Assembly (NCBI RefSeq): GCF_012726345.1
Contig: NZ_PTXN01000005.1
Coordinates: 1 to 64,000, forward strand
From: Marinomonas sp. UCMA 3892
GTDB lineage: Bacteria; Pseudomonadota; Gammaproteobacteria; Pseudomonadales; Marinomonadaceae
Length of the DNA stretch: 64,000 nucleotides
Direction: 5' to 3'
The translations under genes and the position numbers were made by a program. Positions 19,841-28,835 of the stretch are shown in pieces (the first letter of the stretch is position 1; each line of letters opens with the position of its first letter). The notes beneath the pieces were generated by a model, which did no database searches, was not told where the DNA came from, and saw only the letters and a list, made by a program, of their open reading frames with translations.

Positions 19841-20869
19841 TTAACCTCCCGAGTTACAGCAGTCTTGCCAGCGCCACAAAATGTAGAGCGCATCTTCACC
19901 GGCACCGGGGATCGTTCGCCACTCTCCCCATTTCATGGTGCTTTCACCGATGACATGCGCACTTTCAGTTTCCGGTACAGGGAAGAACATACTCATCTTG
20001 TATTGGGATTTCGGCAGCATGGGTTCGATAACAGGTCGGCATAGCGCACTGTTCCCCATTGTTCGCCTTGCAAGACCACGCCTGTGTTGAGCCGCGATTG
20101 CTCGCGCTGCTAAATGGCTGGTGTTTTCTGCTAATGAGCCAAAGGCTAAGGTGTGGCCAGATAAGGGATAGAGATGGCCCCAACTGCCAGCACACCAAAA
20201 CAACTGATCGATGGGTTTACCAAGCGTTGATGAAGCAGCGTCAGCGGTACAAGCAGATATAGCCAATGGATTGGCAACGGCAGCAGCTTCAGGCTGAGTA
20301 AAAAAGGCCAGTTCATCGTTCATCCATGTGGGGTCCAATTCGGACAAATACATCAAGTCAAAGTCCATGTAACCATCGGCATTGCAATTGCCATCCATGA
20401 ACAAATCGAGCATGACCAAAAGCGGAAAGGCGTAATAATGGTAATGGTAGAAAGCGAGATCACCGGTATCGTATTCACCCTCGCCATGACCACCTTGCAG
20501 CCGCCTATCACCTAACGGTAAACGAATCCCTCCCAGGGAAGGCGAGCAACCCGGCGTTCTGACCAGTTCAATTAAACGCGCTGGCTCCCACATGCTGGTA
20601 ACAATACCTGGCCTTGGCACGCCTAAGTTATCTTCACATAAGCAAAATGACTTGTTTGATGCGCCGCTTGGGACACTGCCAGAGCCAAGAGGAAGACCCG
20701 CAACTCGGATAGGAAAAATGCATGACCAGCAAACATCCGTCAGCAACTTACCCGACAATAAACCCGCGTCTGGGCAGGTCAGTTCGGCTTTTGCAGGAAT
20801 AGATGCGCCAAGGACAAACATGACAATGAGAGTCCGCAACAGACGATACGTATTATTGAGCTTTTTCAT
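19841..20869 (-). CDS. traU: Conjugal transfer protein TraU
   Basis: Periplasmic protein needed for DNA transfer in F-type systems. ATG at 20869 is chosen because AAGGAG lies 7 bp upstream; a TTG at 20875 gives two extra residues. A signal peptide ends near AKAEL, then CPDAGLLSGKLLTDVCWSC matches the TraU N-terminus, with many cysteines. The start lies inside the end of traW (17-bp overlap). Confidence 0.88.
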   Translation of the reverse strand: MKKLNNTYRLLRTLIVMFVLGASIPAKAELTCPDAGLLSGKLLTDVCWSCIFPIRVAGLPLGSGSVPSGASNKSFCLCEDNLGVPRPGIVTSMWEPARLIELVRTPGCSPSLGGIRLPLGDRRLQGGHGEGEYDTGDLAFYHYHYYAFPLLVMLDLFMDGNCNADGYMDFDLMYLSELDPTWMNDELAFFTQPEAAAVANPLAISACTADAASSTLGKPIDQLFWCAGSWGHLYPLSGHTLAFGSLAENTSHLAARAIAAQHRRGLARRTMGNSALCRPVIEPMLPKSQYKMSMFFPVPETESAHVIGESTMKWGEWRTIPGAGEDALYILWRWQDCCNSGG

Positions 20870-21977
20870 GAACAAGCTCCTTTGCTGGAATTTCTTCTAT
20901 TTCAAACGCGAGCCCCTTTGCTTGAACAAACGACGGGGTGACTTGCAAATCAAAGCGCTGCTTTAGCGAGCCATTGAGAAGGTAAACCGGACTGTCCAAT
21001 GTCTTTTCGAGCGCATTGAGGCGATTCCAGCCTTGGGCACGGTCGAGCTGCGTGGTGATAAGCGTAATGCGGCGCAGTGTCCTATCTTGCGTCTCAAGCC
21101 AATGCGCTACTGCGTCCACTTCTTCAGCGTTCGACGCATTAAACACCACAAGCTGCTGAGTAAACGGCAAGGCTTTTAGCGGGTTAATACGCGTTCCTGC
21201 TGGGATCAATGTTCGGCCACTGGCATCCAATAGTGACCGCTGCATGACGATGGTTGGATCAACCATTCTTATCCGATACTGCGTGGCTTTGGGTAACTCA
21301 GTGAAAGTTTGGCGAGACCAGAATCGCTCAATGGCTTTTTTCTTTAACGCGCCCAAGTCAATCGACTGTAAACGCTGCATCGCCACTTGCATCAAATCCG
21401 GTTCTAAAATGGAATGAATAGGACCGCGTTGACCCAATGAACCGGTATTGCCTTTTTCAATTTGACGCTGCAACCAGTCCTTGCTGTAAACCCCTAGTGC
21501 ACTTGCAGTCACCTTGTCATCTTCTATGCGGAAAATGGCAGGCACGCTAGTCACCCGCCAGTGCACAAAGGCTTTCGGATCGATTCGAACCTGAGGAACA
21601 GGATCAAGTCCCACCATCAGCGTATGCCAATCACGGATAGCCGCCCCCAAGTTCTTTCCTTCAGGAATTCCCCGAAACAACACAATAGCGCCGGTAGCAC
21701 TGGCCTCTTTAAATAGCTGCTTCAGTGAGGAATCTCCCAGTGAGGACGACGCAAATATCAACCATTCATCGTTGTTTTTGAGCGACGCAGGTTGTTCAAT
21801 CGGTGAAAAAGGCTCGATAAATTCAGATGAACCATCCACAGCACTTTGTAAAATGCTGCGGCTCATTTCGACGATCTTTTTGTCCTCGTCAGACAACGGA
21901 TAAGGCTCTTGTGCCCAGGACACTTGAACCCAAGCCAATGGCGCAACCAACAAAAATAAGAGGTATAGTCTTCTCAT
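20853..21977 (-). CDS. traW: TrbC-TraW fusion, F-type pilus assembly
   Basis: Periplasmic pilus assembly protein. ATG at 21977 follows AGGAGGT by 6 bp and gives a signal peptide MRRLYLLFLLVAPLAWVQVSWA; a longer frame to 22037 overlaps trhF and lacks a site. Residues ~55-165 look like TrbC (thioredoxin-like SLKQLFKEASATGAIVLFRG, then a VPAIF motif). The C-terminal half from ~215 (YRIRMVDPTIV...) looks like TraW. The two proteins are separate in F but fused here, as in SXT-type elements. Confidence 0.82.
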   Translation of the reverse strand: MRRLYLLFLLVAPLAWVQVSWAQEPYPLSDEDKKIVEMSRSILQSAVDGSSEFIEPFSPIEQPASLKNNDEWLIFASSSLGDSSLKQLFKEASATGAIVLFRGIPEGKNLGAAIRDWHTLMVGLDPVPQVRIDPKAFVHWRVTSVPAIFRIEDDKVTASALGVYSKDWLQRQIEKGNTGSLGQRGPIHSILEPDLMQVAMQRLQSIDLGALKKKAIERFWSRQTFTELPKATQYRIRMVDPTIVMQRSLLDASGRTLIPAGTRINPLKALPFTQQLVVFNASNAEEVDAVAHWLETQDRTLRRITLITTQLDRAQGWNRLNALEKTLDSPVYLLNGSLKQRFDLQVTPSFVQAKGLAFEIEEIPAKELVHEKAQ

Positions 21978-21987
21978 CTTCCACCTC

Positions 21988-22500
21988 CTACCAAAGCGGC
22001 CAAGCGCGACCGACAATCTGCTCGCGCTTAACGGCATTCCAATAGCGGGAGTCGAAACTCGTTGCGGCCTCGCCGGAAAACCAATATTCGTTTTCTTGCA
22101 GCATCAATGAACGGCTAAATTCTGTTTCAGCCACACCAAGACGCTGGGCTAATGCCATGCCAGTAGAGACTTCAGCACCGTTCACCAGCACATGCTCAGG
22201 CGTCACCTTGACTTCATCCCCTGGCATCCCTGTTAGGCGTTTAAGCATACGAGTACCGTCGTTATATAACGGAGCAAGTCCTTTTGAGTGGAAGGCATAC
22301 AAACCATCCTTAACGGGCTCTTTATTCCATAGGTCAATCAGATACACCGTGGTATCAGGCAGGCAGCGCTCTTGCTGGGTATCAATACCTATTCGGTAGC
22401 GCATCATGGCGTAGGTGCCTACCAAGGCCATGATTAACGCAAGAGCGGCCAACCGGATGAGATATGGCCGCCAAGGCATTCTTTTACGGAGTATCTGCAT
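21988..22500 (-). CDS. trhF: Conjugative signal peptidase, S26/TrhF-like
   Basis: 170-residue inner-membrane peptidase of the S26 family expected to process pilus components. One N-terminal membrane segment (~14-36) is followed by CLPDTTVYLID and the LKRLTGMPGDEV box with the general-base lysine. Where most S26 enzymes have the serine nucleophile, the residue in CLP is Cys, so catalysis may use a thiol or the nucleophile may lie elsewhere. AAGGAGGT precedes the ATG at 22500, inside the trbI-like gene. Confidence 0.75.
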   Translation of the reverse strand: MQILRKRMPWRPYLIRLAALALIMALVGTYAMMRYRIGIDTQQERCLPDTTVYLIDLWNKEPVKDGLYAFHSKGLAPLYNDGTRMLKRLTGMPGDEVKVTPEHVLVNGAEVSTGMALAQRLGVAETEFSRSLMLQENEYWFSGEAATSFDSRYWNAVKREQIVGRAWPLW

Positions 22501-22831
22501 GAGACACCTCCTTTGAGCCTACTGGCACAAATATGGAATCATCAGCACCCACCACCGCTTGGGCATCCAGCACGATAAAACCGGCTGCTTTTAGCTTTTC
22601 AATTTGCTGATTGGTCTGAAGCAACCTGGATTCGATGTCTTGTTCGCTGGCATTGGGGCCCAGTGACAGCACCGCCTCCCCAAAATCCACGACTGCAATG
22701 GGCGTACTTAACGCCAACTGGCTGTGGATAGGTTCGAGTGTTTTCATTAAGAGCCAGCTGGTCATTAAACCGCTGCCTGCAATAGACAAAGTAATAGAGG
22801 CCATAAATGGCCAAAGCGTGGACTTATTCAT
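22484..22831 (-). CDS. TrbI-like inner-membrane protein
   Basis: 115 residues with one N-terminal membrane helix (~8-30) and a periplasmic domain containing an acidic helix (ASEQDIESRLLQTNQQIEKL). Position between traC and trhF, size and topology suit TrbI of F-type systems, which affects pilus retraction. It overlaps traC by 8 bp and trhF by 17 bp, with AAGGAG before the ATG. Confidence 0.6.
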   Translation of the reverse strand: MNKSTLWPFMASITLSIAGSGLMTSWLLMKTLEPIHSQLALSTPIAVVDFGEAVLSLGPNASEQDIESRLLQTNQQIEKLKAAGFIVLDAQAVVGADDSIFVPVGSKEVSHADTP

Positions 22832-25223
22832 AGCCTCGCTCCTTTAACAACTGGGAGATGGCATCAGCAACAGAAAGGCCTTTACGCGTTAACTGCTTAA
22901 TCGCGTTTACATCTTCTGCACGGGACGAGTACAACAGCTTGTGAAACGGATCGACGATGAGGCGGCCAATCCCGGTGCCCATCTCGGTAATAAAGAAAAT
23001 TTCGGAATAGACACCAGTGACGGTATGAACGGTTTTCAGGTATTCATAACCGCCTTCACCGAGTGGCAAGCGGCCTTCTTTTTTGAGCGCGTTGATGGTT
23101 TCAGCTTTTTGGCCAAGCAGGTACATATTGGCCGAGTTTTCAGCGATGGCTTTACCTGTAGGGCTGTCGTATAAATCGTTGACCGACTGCGTTACCGTTA
23201 CAGCACTGCCGCCATATTTTCGAAATCGACGGTAACCCGTCTCGATAAACTTACCGACATCACCTTGAGTCAGCAGATCCCAGGCTTCGTCAATGAACAC
23301 AATCTTGCGACGATCCCGCTCACCTAAGTACATCTCTTGTTGGATTTGGTAGATAAGCTGAAGCAACACCACTTGTTGTAGGTGCTTGCGCCCCTTGAGC
23401 TCTTCTAACTCCAGAACAGTGAAACGGTTTTTGAAACGAATATTGTTGTGACCATTAAAGAAACGGCCATATTCGCCCTGTGTCGTAAACGGATAGAGCT
23501 GCTCACCCACGTCTTGCACACGACGGTCTTCATGATTTTTTAAGGCCTCAGCCACATCATCAACCAACATGGCACGACCTTTTTTCTCCCAAAGTTCACG
23601 GGTCTGACGCTTTAGGTTGGCCATCTGAAAATCAGTTAATGACTGCGTAGGTGCGGCCATTGCAGCCAATAGCCCAACCAGCACATCCGCTTCTTCGTCA
23701 TAGTCCTCAACAATTTCAAACGGATTCAAGCAAATGCCACTGTCCCGCCCGAACTGTAAGAACTCACCGTCATAGACTTCACACAGCTTTTCATAAGAGC
23801 GGCCAACATCAATCACCCAGCATTGGCCGCCTTCAGATAAGTAGGAGGAGATGATTTCGTTCACCAGGAATGACTTACCCGACCCCGATTGCGCCGCGAT
23901 GCAACAGTTGTAATTACTGCCCGAGTCATAAAGGGACACACTCATGATCTGGCCATTACGGGAAACAAAGTTAATCACTGGCGTGCCCGTGCCTTTCCAA
24001 TCCGCAAACAAAGGCAACAGAGGGATCACATGCCGTGTCGCCATGGTCTTGAATCGAAACAAGTCGTTCATCGCCTGGCGGTCGGCACCAAATGGCAGGG
24101 CATTCAGAAAAATGGGCAAACAGAAGTACTTGTCTTCCATCAGCTCAAATCCGAGTTCTTTGAAATAAGTTCGAGCATTTGAAACAGAGCTGATGGACGC
24201 TTCTTCCGTTTGGGAAAACAGCGTTAAGGTCATGTTTGCCCGAATAGGACGATCACCTTCTTGCAAGGCTTCAAAAAGAACATCAAATCCCTTTTTCTTG
24301 GCTGCAAGCACCGGCACAAACTTGAGCATCGGGCCATAGGCCTGATTGACCGCCCATTGACGCTTCGTCTCTAAACGAGATCGCATGGCCTCGGCTGAAG
24401 GAAAGTGAATGGTGACATTCAGCAAAAAGCTGCCGCGTAAACCGCGACTGCCCGTCATCATATCGCCCGCAAAACTTGCGGCATGACCAAACCAGATCCG
24501 CTCAGGCAAGCGCTTAAACGATAAGGTTTTAACTCGGTAATCGCCCAGCATCAGACCTTGGCTATCCACCTTGATAGCTCGGTCATAATCCAACACTTGC
24601 TCTCGAAGTGGTTTATCTGCCTCACTGCGGATTGGAGATGGATTGCGCCAAGAAGCATCTTTTCCCCAGTTAAGTTGCGAACTTAATGCCGCGAGCCAAT
24701 TTCGGTCAGTCATCTCAGTGACGCGAAAACCAACCGTTGCCAGCGCTTGCGAGAAAGAAGCCCGAATCGCGGATGCTCGACTCAACTCACGCTCCGTCGG
24801 TATAGGACTTTCCAAAGGCAATTTGCAGGTGACGATCAGTTGAAAGTTGCGTACCTGAGTCTGGGTCGATTCTTCTATCGGTTGAACCGTGCCCCCATCG
24901 AGGAAATCCGCACGTTTGCGTATCGACGCCCTGAGCAATGGATCGGATTGACGATGCCGTAAGCCCATCATGCGTTGAAGGTCGGTTTGAATATCAGGCG
25001 AGGCGTACAGGCCAAATTGCAGCAAAGTGTCTTTTGGCCAGTCGTTGTTGAGTAGAACATTAACCCTATCTGCAACAGACTCATCACCACCCGGCAATGG
25101 GTCACATAGAAAACCAAAGCCAACACTCTGGTCTTCCATGAAAAACAGTTGCTCATCGTCTGAATAGGCCAATACTGGCAACAGCTCTGAAGCGCGTTGC
25201 CCTGAATACAGAGAGGCTTTCAT
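22824..25223 (-). CDS. traC: Type IV secretion ATPase TraC (VirB4-like)
   Basis: Cytoplasmic ATPase that drives pilus assembly, 799 residues from the ATG at 25223, which follows GGAGGGG by 5 bp and shares TAATG with the dsbC stop. A longer frame to 25241 lacks a site. Walker A SGSGKS (in AAQSGSGKSFLVNEI, near residue 450) and Walker B VFIDEAWD (near 645) are intact. Length is normal for the family. Confidence 0.9.
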   Translation of the reverse strand: MKASLYSGQRASELLPVLAYSDDEQLFFMEDQSVGFGFLCDPLPGGDESVADRVNVLLNNDWPKDTLLQFGLYASPDIQTDLQRMMGLRHRQSDPLLRASIRKRADFLDGGTVQPIEESTQTQVRNFQLIVTCKLPLESPIPTERELSRASAIRASFSQALATVGFRVTEMTDRNWLAALSSQLNWGKDASWRNPSPIRSEADKPLREQVLDYDRAIKVDSQGLMLGDYRVKTLSFKRLPERIWFGHAASFAGDMMTGSRGLRGSFLLNVTIHFPSAEAMRSRLETKRQWAVNQAYGPMLKFVPVLAAKKKGFDVLFEALQEGDRPIRANMTLTLFSQTEEASISSVSNARTYFKELGFELMEDKYFCLPIFLNALPFGADRQAMNDLFRFKTMATRHVIPLLPLFADWKGTGTPVINFVSRNGQIMSVSLYDSGSNYNCCIAAQSGSGKSFLVNEIISSYLSEGGQCWVIDVGRSYEKLCEVYDGEFLQFGRDSGICLNPFEIVEDYDEEADVLVGLLAAMAAPTQSLTDFQMANLKRQTRELWEKKGRAMLVDDVAEALKNHEDRRVQDVGEQLYPFTTQGEYGRFFNGHNNIRFKNRFTVLELEELKGRKHLQQVVLLQLIYQIQQEMYLGERDRRKIVFIDEAWDLLTQGDVGKFIETGYRRFRKYGGSAVTVTQSVNDLYDSPTGKAIAENSANMYLLGQKAETINALKKEGRLPLGEGGYEYLKTVHTVTGVYSEIFFITEMGTGIGRLIVDPFHKLLYSSRAEDVNAIKQLTRKGLSVADAISQLLKERGYE

Positions 25224-25915
25224 TAACGCCCCTCCAACCAAGCAGAAAGATCATAAGGACGGCCTCGACTGATGCGACCATCATTGGCGACGATGAAAGG
25301 CACACCTTGAATGCCCAGGATTTGAGCCGTCACCAAGGTACGCTGCATTGGCTCTAAGTTGCAGGCATCATCCTGTTCTAGGTTACCAATCCGGCCATTG
25401 AGCAATGCATCGGTGGCCGCTTTCTTGTCACGCGCACAGCCAAGCTGGCGAACCTGACGCTCTGAATCAGGACCAAGCACTGGCACAGGGAGTATTTGGA
25501 AGGTGTATTCTTTGGTTAGCGGTAAAGCTTGTTTCAAAAGCTCATGGCAGTGCGGGCATCGTGGATCAACAAAGACCACCACTTTCTTTTTGCCTTCGCC
25601 CAGCGTCAGTGGGTTCAAATCATCCATTTTTAAGCCAAGACGACTTAAGTCCAGCGTGTTCCCCGCTTCACGAATTTCTTCAAGACTGGTAAGCGGCTTT
25701 TTGGACCAGGCATCATAGAGCGTGCCATCAATGACGAACCGGCCACTGTCTGACATGAAAACAATACGGCCATTGCTTTCGACCGCTTTCATACCCGTGA
25801 CAGGTAAAGAAACCATGCCGTCAATTTTGCCAACGGGCGACACTTCAGACACAGGTTCAGCTTGAACCAATGGAGACAGCGCAAGCGCCAGAATAATTGG
25901 AGATAGTTTTCGCAT
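25223..25915 (-). CDS. dsbC: Disulfide isomerase DsbC
   Basis: Periplasmic thiol isomerase, 230 residues. A signal peptide (MRKLSPIILALALSPLVQA) precedes a DsbC dimerisation domain and a thioredoxin domain with active site CPHC (in DPRCPHCHEL) and a cis-proline at GVPFI. It should shuffle disulfides in cysteine-rich TraN and TraU. It marks the right border of the cargo region; 25916-26125 upstream holds no gene. Confidence 0.9.
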   Translation of the reverse strand: MRKLSPIILALALSPLVQAEPVSEVSPVGKIDGMVSLPVTGMKAVESNGRIVFMSDSGRFVIDGTLYDAWSKKPLTSLEEIREAGNTLDLSRLGLKMDDLNPLTLGEGKKKVVVFVDPRCPHCHELLKQALPLTKEYTFQILPVPVLGPDSERQVRQLGCARDKKAATDALLNGRIGNLEQDDACNLEPMQRTLVTAQILGIQGVPFIVANDGRISRGRPYDLSAWLEGR

Positions 25916-26125
25916 GAGGAGTCCTCGTTAATGTAAATCGAGGCTCCAGTCTATGCAGTTGTCCTATGTGGACTCGGTTAGATAGATTGAAGAATTGAAT
26001 ACCTTACTAAATAGCTGCTCCGAAGTGTAGATCACCTGCGAAGGTGAACTCAGTGTTGAATGAGCGATCAGATAAGTCTCCAAACCGCACTTTACAGAAG
26101 CACTTGGTGGTTTTGAAACCGCCCC

Positions 26126-26693
26126 CTACAGGTAGATTTCGAGAGGCCTTCTCTCATCAGAAATACAGATCCAAAAGGTATTAACCTTTTGTTCGTGGCA
26201 CACGCCAGCACAACACTTTGATTTTATCGCGCTGTTTTTGGTGAACAGGAATAATGCGCCACTTACTAACGGTAAATCGGTGTCACTTTCGATAATCGCG
26301 GCAAGGCCGTTGATGGACTTTCTAAAATCGACACTTTCACGATACAGATAAATCTCTAGTGAGCTCAGCATGCCTTTCATGATAGCGCACCGATGAGTTC
26401 AGCCAGGTTACTTACTGGCGTGCATTGGGGATTGCGCAGTTCGATATCATTGACGAAGAGTGTCATGTTGGCGGTTGCCACTTGGGCCTGATACTGAGTT
26501 ATCTTTTCAACGACTTCTGCTCTAACAAAACCTTGAGATGCGCCAGTGTTGTTGAGTTGCTGGCGCTTGGCAGAGAACGTTGAGGGATTGAGTTGATTGA
26601 GCTTACAAAATGTGAGTGTTGATAATGAACTCGATTCAGATTGCTTGATTAGCGTTTGCCATTATTGGTTGGTGCATCGTTTGCCATTTTAAA
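26126..26693 (-). pseudogene. IS66-family TnpA/TnpB remnant
   Basis: Coding traces of two IS66 accessory proteins on the minus strand. From 26693 a TnpA-like sequence starts MANDAPTNNGKR, hits a stop, then resumes in another frame (TLTFCKLNQLNPSTFSAKRQ). From 26380 a TnpB-like sequence (LYRESVDFRKSINGLAAIIE) loses frame after LFLFTKN. The main transposase is missing. Confidence 0.65.
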
Positions 26694-26739
26694 TCTCCTT
26701 ATGGTTGGAGACTTGATCTTATTCTGCGTGTTAGGTGAT

Positions 26740-27271
26740 TAGAATGCGCGGTTTATGAGGCGCTTACGCTCGATTTGCAAGTTCGTCGAGGAAAGCAGAT
26801 ATTCAGAGTAATAAGGCTCTGTTTTGCCGGAGAAATACGATTTTGCATCTGGCTTATCAACCTCCCGCGGGAAACCTACTAAGCGGATGATGTTATGGCA
26901 ATCTATCGTTGTCGCTGGCAGGTGAAGTTGCGATTCAAAGAGTTGAAATCCCATACAAACTTGCAGAAATTTATGGCGGCACAGAAAGCGATTGTAGATG
27001 GTTTGGTATGGTCAAGCCTGCTCGCTCTGATCATTCGGCGAAGCGTCTTTCTTCAAATCATGCCATCAGTCTAGCTATTCAAGGCCGCCAAAAATGTGGA
27101 AATTTGGCTGTTGCCGATCTTGAAAGCATCAGCCAGCACGCATGGTCAGAAATAGCGGAGAGGATAGATTGGGCGACCCGTTATATAACGAAGAACGCCC
27201 AAAAAGCCCAACAGTCAAAAGACAAACAAAACATCACGTTAGATGGGATACTGCATGGGCTTAATTCTTAA
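26740..27271 (+). pseudogene. IS4-family transposase remnant
   Basis: A plus-strand frame reads VRRGKQIFRVIRLC, WLINLPRE, stop, then YRCRWQVKLRFKELKSHTNL, the YREK-region signature of IS4 transposases. A further stop and a frameshift follow before the C-terminal AWSEIAERIDWATRYITKNA. Only the C-terminal part exists and it is interrupted at least three times. Confidence 0.68.
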
Positions 27272-27349
27272 GGTCCAGTCTATGAATGAATGCCCTGAAT
27301 GCGAAATTTAAAGTTGCCTCATTCAGGAGGCAACCGTAAAAGGAAAATA

Positions 27350-27541
27350 CTAATCCCGAGGAGGGAAGCCTGCTTCAATTAGAGCATAGGAGACCTTTTC
27401 AACTGATAATGAAGTTTTTACCGTCACCTTACGAGTCGGAGGATCAGTTAAAACTGTAGCCTCTGGGTCTATATCCTTAATTGCTTTAGTTACCGTCCGG
27501 GCGCAGCCCCCACATGTCATATTTTCTAAATGAAATTGCAT
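27350..27541 (-). CDS. CopZ/MerP-like metallochaperone (HMA domain)
   Basis: 63 residues forming one heavy-metal-associated domain with the metal site MTCGGCARTV near residues 9-18. It probably binds Cu(I) or a similar soft metal in the cytoplasm and hands it to a P1B ATPase. GGAGG precedes the ATG. A MerR-type promoter lies 34 bp upstream, so metal induction is likely. Confidence 0.8.
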   Translation of the reverse strand: MQFHLENMTCGGCARTVTKAIKDIDPEATVLTDPPTRKVTVKTSLSVEKVSYALIEAGFPPRD

Positions 27542-27574
27542 TTATATACCTCCAGTTTGGTTTGAGTACTTCTG

Positions 27575-27605
27575 ATTGTAGGGCTTTCCACTGTTGTAAG
27601 GTCAA
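27575..27605 (-). promoter_or_regulatory. MerR-type promoter of the metallochaperone
   Basis: Minus strand TTGACC (27605-27600), 19-bp spacer, TACAAT (27580-27575). The over-long spacer with a partial dyad (ACCTTAC...GAAAGCC) is the hallmark of CueR-like activation. Confidence 0.68.
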
Positions 27606-27638
27606 GGTCTAAACTCATTTCACTCTGATATCTTTTCA

Positions 27639-28566
27639 CTAAAGATTGACTATACTTTCTGCGTTTTTTCTTAATGACAGATTTCTTACTATAACGTAAA
27701 ACACCGGCGTAAGTAGTAATCCAAAGAAGGTTACACCAAGCATACCGGCAAACACTGCAATACCCATGGCGTGACGCATTTCTGCTCCAGCACCACTAGC
27801 TAGTACAAGAGATATCACACCAGCAATAAATACAAGAGAAGTCATCAAAATAGGACGCAAACGTAAGTACGCTGCCTCGAGTACGGCCCCAAGCGGTGAT
27901 CGTCACTAATTCTCCTGAGTCCTTGCAAAATCAACGATTAAAATGGCATTTTTTGCGGCCAGCCCGACTAAAACAACGAAGCCAATTTGAGTATAGATGT
28001 TATTATCACCGTTTAGATCCATATACCGCCAATTGCAGAAAGGAGTGCCATTGGTGCAATAAGCAGCACAGCAAATGGAAGCGACCAACTGTTGTACTGA
28101 GCGGCAAGAATCAAGAATGCAAAGAATACCGCCAATGGGAAAATATACAGTGCGGAATTGCCCGCTAATTTTTCCTGATAGGTCAGATCAGTCCATTCGT
28201 ACGCCATACCTTCAGGTAGATTTTCCTTAACTATTTTCTCAATAGCATCTGTAGCCTGACCAAAAGAATATCCTGATGCAGTACCTCCCGTAATATCAGC
28301 GGATGGATAGCCGTTGTATCTCATAACGCGATCAGGATCTGAAGTTAGTTTGATATTGATCAATACTTATAAAGGGATCATATCACCAGCAGAATTCCTG
28401 ACTTTCAATAATCCAATATCGTCTGCCTGCATACGGAATGGGGCATCAGCTTGAGTTATTACACGGTAGGTACGGCCAAATCCATTAAAATCATTGACGT
28501 AAAGCGATCCCAAATTTACCTGTAATACATCAAAAATGTCGGTCAAAGCTACCCCCTGAGATAGTC
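27639..28566 (-). pseudogene. AT-rich RND pump, 3' third only, frameshifted
   Basis: Traces in several frames match the C-terminal third of the intact RND pump at 30331-33522, for example AAQYNSWSLPFAVLLIAPMALLSAI and MRHAMGIAVFAGMLGVT, at high protein similarity but clearly lower GC. Stops and frameshifts separate the pieces. Similarity ends abruptly near 28566. The next ~270 bp to 28836 hold nothing I recognise. Confidence 0.75.
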
Positions 28567-28835
28567 CGGATCTGCTCCAGACTGATACCTAATACTTTGC
28601 AACTTAGTATAAGCTGCAACCGCTCAACTTGCTCCTGCCTTTATTGCCTTTAGTTGTTGCTATAACGATCAGGAGCAGGTAAAAGACCCTGAGCCTCGTA
28701 GAACCCAGGGAGTCCTCGTTAGCTTTGCAAGCTCGCCGGTTTTCATACTCATCTACACACGCATGGAGGCGACTGCCACCATGCGTCATTTCTTGGTACG
28801 AATATCCAATACCAGTGCCAGTAGGGAAAAACTAA

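Noticed and set aside
28604-28789. 61-residue minus-strand frame before the OprN-like gene
   Set aside because: No ribosome-binding site, no recognisable domain, and it lies in scar sequence between a pseudogene and an operon.
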